From positions 1 to 25,678 of the IMG/VR virus record IMGVR_UViG_3300042556_000714: 25,678 nucleotides of DNA; one strand, given 5' to 3'. This document shows positions 1 through 8,364 of the stretch, piece by piece (the first letter of the stretch is position 1; each line of letters begins with the position of its first letter). Below the pieces are notes generated by a model. The model ran no database searches. It worked only from the letters and a program-made list of their open reading frames with translations, and was not told where the DNA came from. The stretch is from a virus. The position numbers and the translations under genes were made by a program.

Positions 1-1416
1 TGAAGTTAATATATGCGCTCTGTAAGCATTGGATAGGATTGCTACTTCTTGCTCAGATAATTCTTTTCCAAGCTCCATCTTATGATTGATGGAACGAATC
101 ACTCTATCCATCGTAGGATACATCATTTCTAGGATATCAGATAAACCTCTGTTCCTAGCTAATTCAGGATCCGTGACAGCCATCTTTCCTGACATGAAAG
201 ACTCGTATCCCCTAAACGCTTTTAATCCTTCTATCTTATGTTTTTCAACAAGAAGCGTTAATTTTTGCTGTCCAAATTTCAAAGTTTCCTGATATCTTGC
301 CATATCCCCATTATCTTTATGGGCCTTGGCATTTAGAAAAATTGCAAATATTTCACTAAAACCCTCACCTACATCACCGACTATACCATTGTACGCACCT
401 ACATTTTGTATGTGCGCTCTAAATCTTTGGCGAGAAGGGAGATAGCTAGCTCGCATCTCTGTCTCATCTATACCCAAATCTTTACCTCTTCTAATGGCAA
501 GAATATCAAAGCTTTCCCCTAGGTGCTTCCAGAATCCAGTATCCTTGTGTATTCCTTCCCCTTTGTGCCATCTAAAGGTAGCCCAATTTGGCCTTCCAGA
601 ATCATCATTACCAATGTTAATTCTAATTTGGTTTACATCTACACCTTGCCCGAATTGAATTAAATTCGAGTCTCTAAACATTTTTATTTCATCTATGCTC
701 ACTGAATCTGGAGTATCTTTTAATTTTTTAAATAGACTTACATATTTTCCTAGCATAGCCATAGCATAAACTTGTTGCTGTGGCGTAATCTCAGGATTTT
801 TCATGAACTTGGAAATTACTGAATTTCTATCTTTGTAGAATATTTCCTCTAATCTTGTTTTACTTCTTGCCCAAGGGTAGTCTCTACCTTGATAATTTTC
901 CATGGACACAAACGCACCAGCCTCTATGAGTTGTCTTGTTTCATCAAACATTGCCATAGCAATTGTTTGCATTTCCTGCATATGAGGATCGATAGGAGCT
1001 TCTTGTGTTGGAGAAATTTGCCCCTCAGGTTGTGCTGCTGCATCTGACTGGGATTCAGGTTCGTTTTCTGTTTTTGCCTCAGCCCCTAATATTGCCTTAC
1101 CTATTGCAATCATTCGGGAGACATCATCTGTTCCATCCAAGGACAATCTATTTGTTTTTGTTCCCGGAAAATTAGCAACATTTAAAGTTTCAAATGTCTT
1201 AAACCCATTTGCATTCATCGCACCCTTAACATTTCCTTGTGTAGACCATTTTAGCTTTGCTTTTGTATTGGGTGGGACTGTTGGGTCCATTGGGAATTGT
1301 TGAACTGCTTGAATATACTTTTGATCTTCGGGACCCTGTTCTAGTATGTAAGAAACACGGAAGGACCGCTTTTTAATCTTTTGATAGCTGTTTAATAATT
1401 CCTGAAAATAATCCAT
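1..1416 (-). CDS. Unidentified large protein, C-terminus beyond left edge
   Basis: An open frame of 472 codons begins at ATG 1416 and is still open at base 1, so the C-terminal part is missing. I do not recognise it. The N-terminus (MDYFQELLNSYQKIKKR) is followed by a mixed domain, an Ala/Gln/Glu/Pro-rich linker around residues 115-150, and then a mostly helical, charged part with motifs such as NWATFRWHKGEGIH (about residues 277-290). There is no signal peptide or membrane segment. It follows the tail genes in the same direction but sits directly after an intrinsic terminator, and there is no clear Shine-Dalgarno before the ATG (only GGGTGGG and a T run). A virion protein is the likeliest guess from context only. 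Translation of every 60-base block shows no internal stop, so the reading frame itself is secure. Confidence 0.8.
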   Translation of the reverse strand, partial: MDYFQELLNSYQKIKKRSFRVSYILEQGPEDQKYIQAVQQFPMDPTVPPNTKAKLKWSTQGNVKGAMNANGFKTFETLNVANFPGTKTNRLSLDGTDDVSRMIAIGKAILGAEAKTENEPESQSDAAAQPEGQISPTQEAPIDPHMQEMQTIAMAMFDETRQLIEAGAFVSMENYQGRDYPWARSKTRLEEIFYKDRNSVISKFMKNPEITPQQQVYAMAMLGKYVSLFKKLKDTPDSVSIDEIKMFRDSNLIQFGQGVDVNQIRINIGNDDSGRPNWATFRWHKGEGIHKDTGFWKHLGESFDILAIRRGKDLGIDETEMRASYLPSRQRFRAHIQNVGAYNGIVGDVGEGFSEIFAIFLNAKAHKDNGDMARYQETLKFGQQKLTLLVEKHKIEGLKAFRGYESFMSGKMAVTDPELARNRGLSDILEMMYPTMDRVIRSINHKMELGKELSEQEVAILSNAYRAHILTS

Positions 1417-1419
1417 ATT

Positions 1420-1449
1420 AAAAAACCCACCCAGTCTTATCTGAGTGGG
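1420..1449 (-). terminator. Intrinsic terminator after the tail tube genes
   Basis: Read on the minus strand, CCCACTCAG and CTGGGTGGG form a 9-pair stem with one G-U wobble and the loop ATAAGA, followed at once by six T residues. It lies 22 bases after the stop of the 318-residue gene and ends only 3 bases before the ATG at 1416. Confidence 0.85.
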
Positions 1450-1471
1450 CCTTATCTATTATAGGTATGTT

Positions 1472-2428
1472 TTATACTTTAGCTTGCCATGTATTTGCTG
1501 AAGGTTTTGGTTTAAATTGGTCTGATAAATCTTCTACTGCTTCTTCTCCTACATCTAAAATATCATAAGGATAAAATTTATTAGGAGGGGACTTTAAATC
1601 TAATTCGTTTCTCCTATCTATGCGAGTTGGGGTATTATTATCCCCCTCTCCGATTGTAGAATCCTGACTCACTAGTGTTGTTTCTGGTGGTGGATATGTG
1701 GTCTCTGTATTGATTCTATCAGTATAGTCACGAGCATCTGAATCGGTAAAAATGTAACGGTCTTCATACTGAAATGTAACGGTTATTCGAGATGTTGAAT
1801 TTGAAGAATAATCTAAATCACTTTGAACTACATTAATTACTGTTACGCCAGAAAATTTTATAACTTCTGCTAGAGCACCAGCAACATCTAATTTTCTAAT
1901 ACAAAAAGTATCTATATCGAATACACTCGTTGGAGTAACTCGACCCCCAATTAATTTATCATCATCTCCCTTAAAAGTTTCAGAAAATTGAGGAGCAATC
2001 TTGTTTATTTCACCTATTTCTGCAAGTAAAAAAGTATAAAATACGCTAAAGATACTATCTCTTCCCTGCCTGTATACATCTTCAAATTCTAATTTAAATG
2101 TTTTTTCTTTTGGTGCAAGTGGGATTTGATAAGTAGTTCCATCATTTCTTAAAACAATTTCAATTTGAGGATTGTAAGTAAATTCTTTAAAAGCTACAAC
2201 ATTTTGTTCTACAAAATTTCTTGTCTCTCTATCAAAAATTTCCCTAATTCTTGGAATTTCAATTTCAAATCCATAGGATCTTATAGGATCTATGGATTTG
2301 ATTTTGACTATTTTTTCTATTAAATCGTCTTCCTGTTGCTCTGATGCAGTAAGTGGGGCAGTTTCTTCAACTGATACAACTCTATGTTTTATCCAAGGAG
2401 TCGAAGATTTTTTAGAAAAATTACCCAT
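1472..2428 (-). CDS. Tail-tube-like protein, possibly tube initiator (gp54-like)
   Basis: This 318-residue protein lies 14 bases after the tail tube gene. Residues 47-58 (DPIRSYGFEIEI) match the opening of the tube protein next door (DSIRSYQWEIQF), which suggests a related tube-fold domain at about residues 45-220. The C-terminal 90 residues are acidic, Pro-rich and probably extended (YPPPETTL, then KPKPSANTW). In T4, gp54 (about 320 residues) is a tube-like protein that starts tube polymerisation on the baseplate, and the length fits. The alternative is a second tube subunit or a tube-decorating protein. No good Shine-Dalgarno is visible before ATG 2428, so it may depend on coupling to the tube gene. 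The structural role is inferred from position and the short match; the exact T4 counterpart is uncertain. Confidence 0.55.
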   Translation of the reverse strand: MGNFSKKSSTPWIKHRVVSVEETAPLTASEQQEDDLIEKIVKIKSIDPIRSYGFEIEIPRIREIFDRETRNFVEQNVVAFKEFTYNPQIEIVLRNDGTTYQIPLAPKEKTFKLEFEDVYRQGRDSIFSVFYTFLLAEIGEINKIAPQFSETFKGDDDKLIGGRVTPTSVFDIDTFCIRKLDVAGALAEVIKFSGVTVINVVQSDLDYSSNSTSRITVTFQYEDRYIFTDSDARDYTDRINTETTYPPPETTLVSQDSTIGEGDNNTPTRIDRRNELDLKSPPNKFYPYDILDVGEEAVEDLSDQFKPKPSANTWQAKV

Positions 2429-2442
2429 TTGTTAATTTAAAA

Positions 2443-3048
2443 TCACTGCCCTGCTGGATTTACTATGGAAGGTACAGCTAGACTGTCATGGATTATCGCA
2501 TCATACCGGAACTTCATTTCTATTGTGTGAAATTCATTGGTTGTTGAGTAATTTAATTCAGCCCCCTTCCAAGACTTTGGATATATGCCACCCAAAGTAA
2601 TTGCTTTTAGTGGGGTGCCGTCTGGACCTAACTGAAGGACAGTAGCCTGCGCCTTGATAACAGTAGCATACCCTTGTTTTCCCGTTGTTGGGTTATGGGT
2701 GTTTTGCATCCAACGGAAAAGATATTCACTAACATCTTTTTGCATCAAATTATCAAAAGTTACTGTTAACTCTTCCGTGCTAGCTTTTCCGGGGAAATAG
2801 AATTTTTCATTAACCCTATTAACCTCAATATCTTCTACGGAAAATCCAATTTGAGATACTTGTTTTGCAGCCAAAGTTAAATATCTAGTTGCATCAGTCC
2901 CTAAGATATCAGGTACTTTAAATTGAATTTCCCACTGATATGATCTTATTGAATCTAGTGTGTGGGAGAGGGAAGGCACAGGAGCGTCTGTCTTAATAAC
3001 ACTGCGCTCTGGGCCTACTTGAAAATATTTAGATTGTTGTAATGCCAT
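2443..3048 (-). CDS. 19: Tail tube protein (gp19-like)
   Basis: This 201-residue protein should polymerise into the inner tube through which DNA passes, inside the contractile sheath. It has the tube-protein pattern: a short N-terminal arm, then SIRSYQWEIQF (33-43), a central segment with AKQVSQIGFSVEDIEVNRVN, TVTFDNLMQKDVSEYLFRWM, and the closing GIYPKSWKGAELNY and EFHTIEMKFRYDAI. These resemble the T4 gp19 elements on plate and sheath contacts (for example its GLWPTNVGELQLDWD). It is about 40 residues longer than T4 gp19. It directly follows the sheath gene, as 19 follows 18 in T4, with a good Shine-Dalgarno (AGGAG, six bases before ATG). Identification is by remembered family pattern, not by search. 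Confidence 0.85.
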   Translation of the reverse strand: MALQQSKYFQVGPERSVIKTDAPVPSLSHTLDSIRSYQWEIQFKVPDILGTDATRYLTLAAKQVSQIGFSVEDIEVNRVNEKFYFPGKASTEELTVTFDNLMQKDVSEYLFRWMQNTHNPTTGKQGYATVIKAQATVLQLGPDGTPLKAITLGGIYPKSWKGAELNYSTTNEFHTIEMKFRYDAIIHDSLAVPSIVNPAGQ

Positions 3049-3060
3049 AATAATCTCCTA

Positions 3061-5196
3061 TCAGTTACCTAGTTTAGCTGATTGATTTGTAACATTTAGC
3101 TCAAACACTACGACCTCTGCTGCCTTCGTGGGTTGTAGGATTACCTTACACCAGAGTTCATTTCTATCTACGCGGATGGGCGTGTTTGTTGTTTCATCAC
3201 AAACAACTCTGTAATCTACGAGTCCGCGTCTATTCTTGATATCTTCCAAGAGAGGTTGGATAACCCCACGAACAGCTTCCCATGTAACTGGGTCGTTTGG
3301 TTCGAACACAAATGATTGTGTGCTATTGATTACTGCTTTTCTTAGAGAGATCATTAATCTGCGAACATTTATTCTATCTAGAGCTGTTGCAGTTCTTTGT
3401 GTAGTTCTTTGACCAAAGATGGTGATTCCAGCTTGGGGGAAATTAACGATTGGGTTTATTACATTTCCACCACTGTATAGGGAATCACGATCTCCTTGGT
3501 TCAAATCAACTTCCACTTGAGTTGGTTTGGTTAGTCTACCTCTACGGAAACCCGCAGGAGCAAACCAAGTATCTGCTACAGAGTCTGTGAAGCACATTTG
3601 TCTTGCTGCAAATATTACGGGATCGTACCACTTATCTTCACCATCTGCAATGCTAAAGACTTTTACCCAAGGCCAGTACACTGCGGCATAAGAACTATTG
3701 ATGGCCGCAGTTCTTGTTTCAGCACGACCATTTGACCACTCAATAGCCTCTTGAGGGGTATTGATTGTTCCATATGGAGGAGATACCAAGGCCAAGAAGT
3801 TTTGAGAAGTTTCTGCTAAAGTAATCAAAGCATTTTGAACGCTTTGAGTATTTATGTCAGGTACTGCGGCGATAGATATGTTCAAATCGTCGTAATCGAG
3901 AGCATATATTCCACTCTTTGGAGTGTCCGAAGGATCTCCGATAATTGCAGTTGAATTAACATCATTATCTGTGGGATGATATCCACTATGACCGTTAGTT
4001 AAATTGTAAGTTCCTTCTACGAACTTCAAGAACTTTGGATTTTGGTGAGACAATGTAGTGCCTACCGTAGTTCCTGTTCCAGTTAAAGCACGAGTGTCAG
4101 CAAGGAACCCACCAAATGTAACTTTAGTAGCTGTTGGCAAATCTGTTACTTCACTCAATGATGCTGTGAACGCCGAGTAGCCATCAGTATCAACATCTGT
4201 TGAAGTTGACCGTGATAGATAAGCTTTTATAATTTCCGACTTGGCATTAGATTCTCCTACATTGATATAGTCTTCTATGAACAATGAGGAGGTTAGATCA
4301 ACTTTGAACTGCTCTAGTTGAGCGCCGTTTTGATTAACTTGTAGGATAAACTTCGAATTTCCTAAAGCATCGACTTCGATTGAATTACCTTTTACAGTGC
4401 CGTCTGCGTTAGTGGTTAAATTATACCCAGCACCAGAGTATAGCGAGTTTACCAAGTATCCAAAATCAGTATTTACAACTGTTCCACCAAAAACTTGAAC
4501 CGAAGACCCTACGGTGCTTGCAGTTGGTAAAGCAACTGTAGAAGTGTAGAACGGTACTGAAAGGGCTGATGCAATTGGCGTAGTGTATGTTGCATTGGAG
4601 TAGGCTGATACTAAGATACTAGCACCAGATCCAGCGAACGCTCCAACCAAGTAAACCGCACCATTGGAATCCTTTTGTACTGATATCTTGTCTGAATCCA
4701 AAGATCCTCCAATTACTTGGGTAAGTGCCAAGAATTGAGCATCTGTAGCAGTGGTTGTTACCGTGCTAGCGGGAATAGCGTATTGTTTTGGGGTTACGAA
4801 TTGGTTCGTTCCATTTCCGTCTTTTACCTGAACGGACAAGTAAAGAGGATTATTCTTACCAAAGCTATTAGCAGAAACAACTACGGCGGGGCAAGATCCG
4901 ATGCTTACCAAAGCGGATGCTTCAGCAGCGGATGTTCCTGCTGCACGAACGAAATAAACTGATCTAGTTGTTTCTAATATTTCTAGCGCACCTTCCAAAG
5001 CTTGTCCGGGGATATCTTCGCTAGGGTCACCGAAAATACGAACTAGATTTTGCTGTGATGTCACTAATGTTGCTTTATTGACTGGCCCTTTGTCGGCAAA
5101 ACCAACCAAACCAACAATAGATGAATTGTTTGCTACTGGATACTCGGAAATATCCTTTTCTATTGTATAAACACCGGGAGAAACATAATTTGCCAT
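3061..5196 (-). CDS. 18: Contractile tail sheath protein (gp18-like)
   Basis: At 711 residues it is somewhat longer than T4 gp18 (659). The N-terminus YVSPGVYTIEKDISEYP, followed by SSIVGLVGFADKGPVNKATLV, is the typical sheath opening. The C-terminal core shows WFAPAGFRRGRL (about 543-554), then INPIVNFPQAGITIFGQRT, LDRINVRRLMISLRKAV and a final beta strand segment (ELWCKVILQPTKAAEVVVFE) of the kind that links neighbouring subunits. Residues about 100-420 are Thr/Ser/Ala-rich and variable, as expected for the surface-exposed domains. It contracts around the tube to drive penetration. A good Shine-Dalgarno (GAGGT) precedes ATG 5196. It is preceded by a 59-residue gene and followed by the tube gene. 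Confidence 0.95.
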   Translation of the reverse strand: MANYVSPGVYTIEKDISEYPVANNSSIVGLVGFADKGPVNKATLVTSQQNLVRIFGDPSEDIPGQALEGALEILETTRSVYFVRAAGTSAAEASALVSIGSCPAVVVSANSFGKNNPLYLSVQVKDGNGTNQFVTPKQYAIPASTVTTTATDAQFLALTQVIGGSLDSDKISVQKDSNGAVYLVGAFAGSGASILVSAYSNATYTTPIASALSVPFYTSTVALPTASTVGSSVQVFGGTVVNTDFGYLVNSLYSGAGYNLTTNADGTVKGNSIEVDALGNSKFILQVNQNGAQLEQFKVDLTSSLFIEDYINVGESNAKSEIIKAYLSRSTSTDVDTDGYSAFTASLSEVTDLPTATKVTFGGFLADTRALTGTGTTVGTTLSHQNPKFLKFVEGTYNLTNGHSGYHPTDNDVNSTAIIGDPSDTPKSGIYALDYDDLNISIAAVPDINTQSVQNALITLAETSQNFLALVSPPYGTINTPQEAIEWSNGRAETRTAAINSSYAAVYWPWVKVFSIADGEDKWYDPVIFAARQMCFTDSVADTWFAPAGFRRGRLTKPTQVEVDLNQGDRDSLYSGGNVINPIVNFPQAGITIFGQRTTQRTATALDRINVRRLMISLRKAVINSTQSFVFEPNDPVTWEAVRGVIQPLLEDIKNRRGLVDYRVVCDETTNTPIRVDRNELWCKVILQPTKAAEVVVFELNVTNQSAKLGN

Positions 5197-5241
5197 AATT
5201 TACCTCAAAGTTATTTCTTGCTGACTTGTGCCACAGCAAAA

Positions 5242-5421
5242 TCAGGGAGTACTCACTATTTTAATTAATTTTCTCTTAGCGAGATTCATTGCCATCTCAC
5301 TAAGTTGATCATCTCTTACTACTAATCTCCCGCGAGGGGGAATTCTTTTAAATAGATTTGTTCCGGGAGCTAAGATGCAAACTTGCAGACTTTGTAGAGA
5401 TTCATTAATTAGTGTTTTCAT
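5242..5421 (-). CDS. Small 59-residue protein before the sheath
   Basis: A 59-residue frame starts at ATG 5421 after a strong Shine-Dalgarno (AGGTG, about six bases upstream) and ends with TGA at 5242-5244, 45 bases before the sheath start. The sequence runs MKTLINESLQSLQVCILAPG, then a region with IPPRGRLVVRDDQ and a C-terminal helix ending KRKLIKIVSTP. The plan of short strands, a Pro/Arg turn and a closing helix recalls small proteins often found next to sheath genes in contractile phages, but I cannot assign a function. A late-promoter-like sequence lies just upstream (5435-5442), so this may be the first gene of a sheath-tube transcription unit. The reading frame is well supported; the role is unknown. 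Confidence 0.7.
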   Translation of the reverse strand: MKTLINESLQSLQVCILAPGTNLFKRIPPRGRLVVRDDQLSEMAMNLAKRKLIKIVSTP

Positions 5422-5434
5422 AATTCACCTATAA

Positions 5435-5442
5435 TATTTATT
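5435..5442 (-). promoter_or_regulatory. Candidate T4-type late promoter (AATAAATA)
   Basis: On the minus strand AATAAATA matches the T4 late consensus TATAAATA at seven of eight bases. It lies in the intergenic gap 14 bases before the ATG of the 59-residue gene, just upstream of sheath and tube. In an AT-rich genome such matches can occur by chance; the intergenic position and the two similar sites at 10557 and 15075 are the support. Confidence 0.4.
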
Positions 5443-5483
5443 AGGCTTCAACTTATATTTTTAGAAATATTTTAAAAATATAC

Positions 5484-6110
5484 TTAATCTTTAAAATAGA
5501 TAGTCCAATCTACAATTAACTTAAAATTGGTATTTTTAACTATTGCAGTATTAAGGGCTTTGTATGCCGCCAACATTGGTCTGTCTATTTTGTATCCTGA
5601 ATCCGGGTTTTTTATAAAAAGAGCTAACTCTTTTATCGATATATTGGGAGCTAGATTTTTTTCTAAAATAAGTTTATGAGTTATTGACCCATCCAAATTA
5701 TTAATTTTTTGAAATGGTAAAATTTCTAAAAAATCTCTTTTTCCCGTAGATAGATCCATGTCTAAAGAAGATAAATAAGCTGTTCTAGAGAATGATGTAG
5801 ATTTAAATAAAAATTTTAAATTGTAAATATTTATATCCAAATCAGTACCTAATGAAGATTCCGCAACTGGAGTTTGTATTTGATAAAAACAACCGACATT
5901 TGATGTTTGTTGATCTTTGTAATCAACTATTCCTGTCCCTATTTGAAAAAACCCGATCTGATAATCGTCAATAGTTCTATTTACTTCTTGTGTTTCAAAA
6001 AAAGATGCAAGACTATATCCAAGTCCTACAGTAATTAAATTATTATCACTGTAAATCTTTTCTATCGAGTTACCATCGTCTTTATAAATTTCAATAAGAC
6101 CTTTGATCAT
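5484..6110 (-). CDS. Family A structural protein, third copy
   Basis: This 208-residue protein belongs to a family with two other members in the window (23671-24246 and 24277-25419). Shared features are the opening GLIEIYKDDGNSIEKIYSDN (Gly-x-Leu/Ile-Glu-Ile/Leu-Tyr, then Ser-Asp/Glu-x-Asn and a Gly-x-Gly), the middle DYQIGFFQIG, the segment LALFIKNP, then MLAAYKAL and the ending FKLIVDWTIYFKD. It overlaps gp15 by 4 bases (ATGA), so it is translationally coupled to the tail terminator and precedes the sheath. I do not recognise a T4 counterpart. The predicted fold is mostly beta. Its placement among tail genes suggests a tail or neck component, but that is inference. Confidence 0.8.
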   Translation of the reverse strand: MIKGLIEIYKDDGNSIEKIYSDNNLITVGLGYSLASFFETQEVNRTIDDYQIGFFQIGTGIVDYKDQQTSNVGCFYQIQTPVAESSLGTDLDINIYNLKFLFKSTSFSRTAYLSSLDMDLSTGKRDFLEILPFQKINNLDGSITHKLILEKNLAPNISIKELALFIKNPDSGYKIDRPMLAAYKALNTAIVKNTNFKLIVDWTIYFKD

Positions 6111-6850
6111 ACTATCCTCTTGGTTACTTCCACCTCGTAATTAAACTCTTCTATCTTACCTGTCGATGTTACCAAGAACTTCGGGCTAGGAACATATGTG
6201 CTTGCGTTGAGGGTAAAAACCCGTTTTAAAATTCTGTCTTCTCTATCAGATAAAACCAAATCAGAATCAGACGCTTCCTCTAATAAAAACAATTTAATTA
6301 CATTTGAAGTGTTTGTTGTAATTGATATATCTGGATTAAAGTGTAAGTGAATTTGTTCTGTTATTTGATCTAAGTCATTTTTGTACTTTGCCCAAACAGT
6401 TAATTCATATTCAACCTCAATCGGAGAATCAACCAAACTAACGACACGAATAGCCCGTTGTTTTTTCTCATCCCAATATTTTTCGTAATAAATGTTAGGT
6501 CCGTATCTTTGCCGCTTGTTGTCTTTTTTAGATCTAGGTTGGCTAATGGAAATTATCGGGAGGATTAAATTTGTTTCTTGTGTTAATTTTGCTACAGCAC
6601 GCTCGGGATTTGCAAAAATACACTTTACCCCAGTTACCTGTTCTTCATCATTTATTATTGAATAATCAGAAAAAGTATTAATTACAGATCTGAGTAGTTC
6701 TTTGTAGACAAAGGAAACTTTTGTTCTTTTGGACTTTGATTTTTTTATTAAATCTCGAATAAACGCAGTTGAAGACCTAGCGGGGGGTAAAACATTATAT
6801 TGTAGAGATTGGCTTTCTACGAACTCTAATTTATTGCTGAACTCTGTCAT
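6107..6850 (-). CDS. 15: Tail completion / terminator protein (gp15-like)
   Basis: At 247 residues it compares with 272 in T4 gp15, which caps the tube and sheath at the head-proximal end and joins tail to neck. Residues 141-173 (DSPIEVEYELTVWAKYKNDL, then DQITEQIHLHFNP) line up well with the T4 segment PSPIKMIYELSIFTRYEDDM followed by FQIVEQILPYFQP. The preceding part has ILPIISISQPRSKKD, matching the T4 ILPRINLHLVDFSY region, and the end ILKRVFTLNASTYVPSP corresponds to the final strands. It overlaps gp14 by four bases and the family A gene by four bases. The order 13-14-15 is as in T4. This is one of the more secure calls in the window. Confidence 0.9.
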   Translation of the reverse strand: MTEFSNKLEFVESQSLQYNVLPPARSSTAFIRDLIKKSKSKRTKVSFVYKELLRSVINTFSDYSIINDEEQVTGVKCIFANPERAVAKLTQETNLILPIISISQPRSKKDNKRQRYGPNIYYEKYWDEKKQRAIRVVSLVDSPIEVEYELTVWAKYKNDLDQITEQIHLHFNPDISITTNTSNVIKLFLLEEASDSDLVLSDREDRILKRVFTLNASTYVPSPKFLVTSTGKIEEFNYEVEVTKRIV

Positions 6851-7407
6851 AAGGATCTTCCTCCTATGTCATCTGCAACATCAGAAAGTTTCATTGTCTG
6901 AACATCGCTAGAATCACGCAAGACCTTGGCTGTGCAAATGTAATGGTATACCCCGTAAGATTCAAAACTATCCTCTTGAACTTCAAATATTTCGTATTTT
7001 ATTTTCTGAAAATGAGGTTCAATGATATCCCCGACGATTGGCGATCTACCTAATTTTTTATCTAAATAAGATTTGTTAAATGTAAATATTTGATCGTTTG
7101 TAAGATTTATCCCAAATTGATTTAAAGGTTCCTCTATTACTTTTGGATCATAATGCCCATATACAATTACCCCTGCATTTGTGATAGGTTTGTTTCTTTG
7201 TTCCATGTACACTTCATCATACTGAGCCTTGGAAGACATGAATTTATAGTAATTTAACTTAGAGCCAGATAAGCGAATATTCTCTTCATCCACTAAATTA
7301 AATAAATTAATATCAGGATTATTTCTATCAAATAAACTTAATTCGCTGTCAGTATTAACAACTTCTATTTCTGGAATATTGACATTAGTTTTGAAATTTT
7401 TATTCAT
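6847..7407 (-). CDS. 14: Neck protein (gp14-like)
   Basis: A 186-residue protein between the gp13-like and gp15 genes. It has the gp14-type plan: a polar N-terminal half, GVIVYGHYDPKVIEEPLNQF (79-98), and the segment SPIVGDIIEPHFQKIKYEIF (122-141), ending YHYICTAKVLRDSSDVQ, where a GD-I-I/E-P/F motif followed by a strand is typical of gp14 of T4-like phages. T4 gp14 (256 residues) forms the neck with gp13 and completes heads before tail joining. This copy is shorter than T4's. It overlaps gp13 by one base (TAATG) and gp15 by four. The assignment rests on motif memory and gene order; sequence similarity to T4 itself is low. Confidence 0.7.
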   Translation of the reverse strand: MNKNFKTNVNIPEIEVVNTDSELSLFDRNNPDINLFNLVDEENIRLSGSKLNYYKFMSSKAQYDEVYMEQRNKPITNAGVIVYGHYDPKVIEEPLNQFGINLTNDQIFTFNKSYLDKKLGRSPIVGDIIEPHFQKIKYEIFEVQEDSFESYGVYHYICTAKVLRDSSDVQTMKLSDVADDIGGRSL

Positions 7408-8276
7408 TAGTATAGAGTAAAGCTAGGTGGCTCTTCAAACTCAGACAAGAGTTGTTTTTCAAGCAATTCTAATTCTTTCTCACTTTGCTGCGCCAACAAG
7501 TCGCCATTCAGTTGAGCACCACCTCCGGGTCCCGGAAGTGTTTTGTATTTGCCCCGAACTTGTGCTAGCACTCCTTTGGCTAGAGCAAGTGCATATTTTT
7601 GTATAAAAACTTTGTACGCAGGATGGATTGTATCGGAATTAAGTGCTCTGTACTGCACGATTACTGATTGATCGGTTGTTGCTGGAACAGGATAGATTTG
7701 TAGGTATTTATTATCTACTATATCGAATGAACCATCTTGACCTAAGATCTTCCTCATCATCTCCAAACTAATTTGCAGAAGATTAAATTCACCGATGCTA
7801 AAATCGTTGAACAAGAAGTTTTGTTGGAAATATTTTAAAAAGTAATCTTGTTCTAAACTTTGTCCCATTCCCGGTACGCCAATCAAATCCTTCTTGTATA
7901 CAACATATTGAACATTATCCAAAACATACTTAGGAAGCTCATATATGTTGACTCCAGCAGTTGTTTTGAACGATATGAACTGTGTTGCCCAAAAAGGAGC
8001 ATGATTTGCTAGTTTAGTTACTGCCTCATCAATTACTGATTTAATTTGAAAATCACTTAACTCAACCCTAATCACGGGGTAACCTAATCTTCCAAGAATA
8101 AAAGATTTAATTGATTCTTCAAATTTAGTAAATTCTATATTATCTTGTAATGTGGTTTTATTTAACTCGTCGTAGTTTATTTCCCCATTAGGTTTAGAAG
8201 TATCTACTAAATCCCCATAAGGAATAGCAAAACTATTACCATAAGTATCAATTTTTGGTTTAATTATACCGCCCAT
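7407..8276 (-). CDS. 13: Neck / head completion protein (gp13-like)
   Basis: At 289 residues it is close to T4 gp13 (309). Residues 58-90 (SFILGRLGYPVIRVELSDFQ, then IKSVIDEAVTKLA) form the helix-strand-helix typical of this neck family: a short helix, Gly-x-Pro-Val-Ile, an acidic 'elsd' turn and an ID-E-A helix. The C-terminal part has ALALAKGVLAQVRGKYKTLP, then PGPGGGAQLNG and a long amphipathic helix (SEKELELLEKQLLSEFEE), also a family hallmark. It should plug the portal end of filled heads and bind gp14. It begins after the strong terminator that ends the capsid block, with its own Shine-Dalgarno (GAGAGG, eight bases before ATG), so it probably has a separate promoter. Confidence 0.75.
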   Translation of the reverse strand: MGGIIKPKIDTYGNSFAIPYGDLVDTSKPNGEINYDELNKTTLQDNIEFTKFEESIKSFILGRLGYPVIRVELSDFQIKSVIDEAVTKLANHAPFWATQFISFKTTAGVNIYELPKYVLDNVQYVVYKKDLIGVPGMGQSLEQDYFLKYFQQNFLFNDFSIGEFNLLQISLEMMRKILGQDGSFDIVDNKYLQIYPVPATTDQSVIVQYRALNSDTIHPAYKVFIQKYALALAKGVLAQVRGKYKTLPGPGGGAQLNGDLLAQQSEKELELLEKQLLSEFEEPPSFTLY

Positions 8277-8308
8277 AAATAAAACCTCTCTATGTTATAT
8301 AGATCAAT

Positions 8309-8343
8309 AAAAGAACCAGAGAGATTTTATTTCTCTCTGGTTC
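8309..8343 (-). terminator. Strong terminator after the major capsid gene
   Basis: A perfect 12-base-pair inverted repeat (GAACCAGAGAGA / TCTCTCTGGTTC, positions 8313-8343) with a 7-base loop is followed on the minus strand by TTTTATT. It lies 21 bases downstream of the gp23 stop. T4 also has a strong terminator just after gene 23. Confidence 0.85.
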
Positions 8344-8364
8344 ATAAATTAACTATTAACTCAC

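Noticed and set aside
1372-1416. Capsid-targeting leader at the N-terminus of the 472+ residue protein
   Set aside because: MDYFQELLNSYQ superficially resembles the leaders but lacks Leu/Ile-x-Glu at the right distance.
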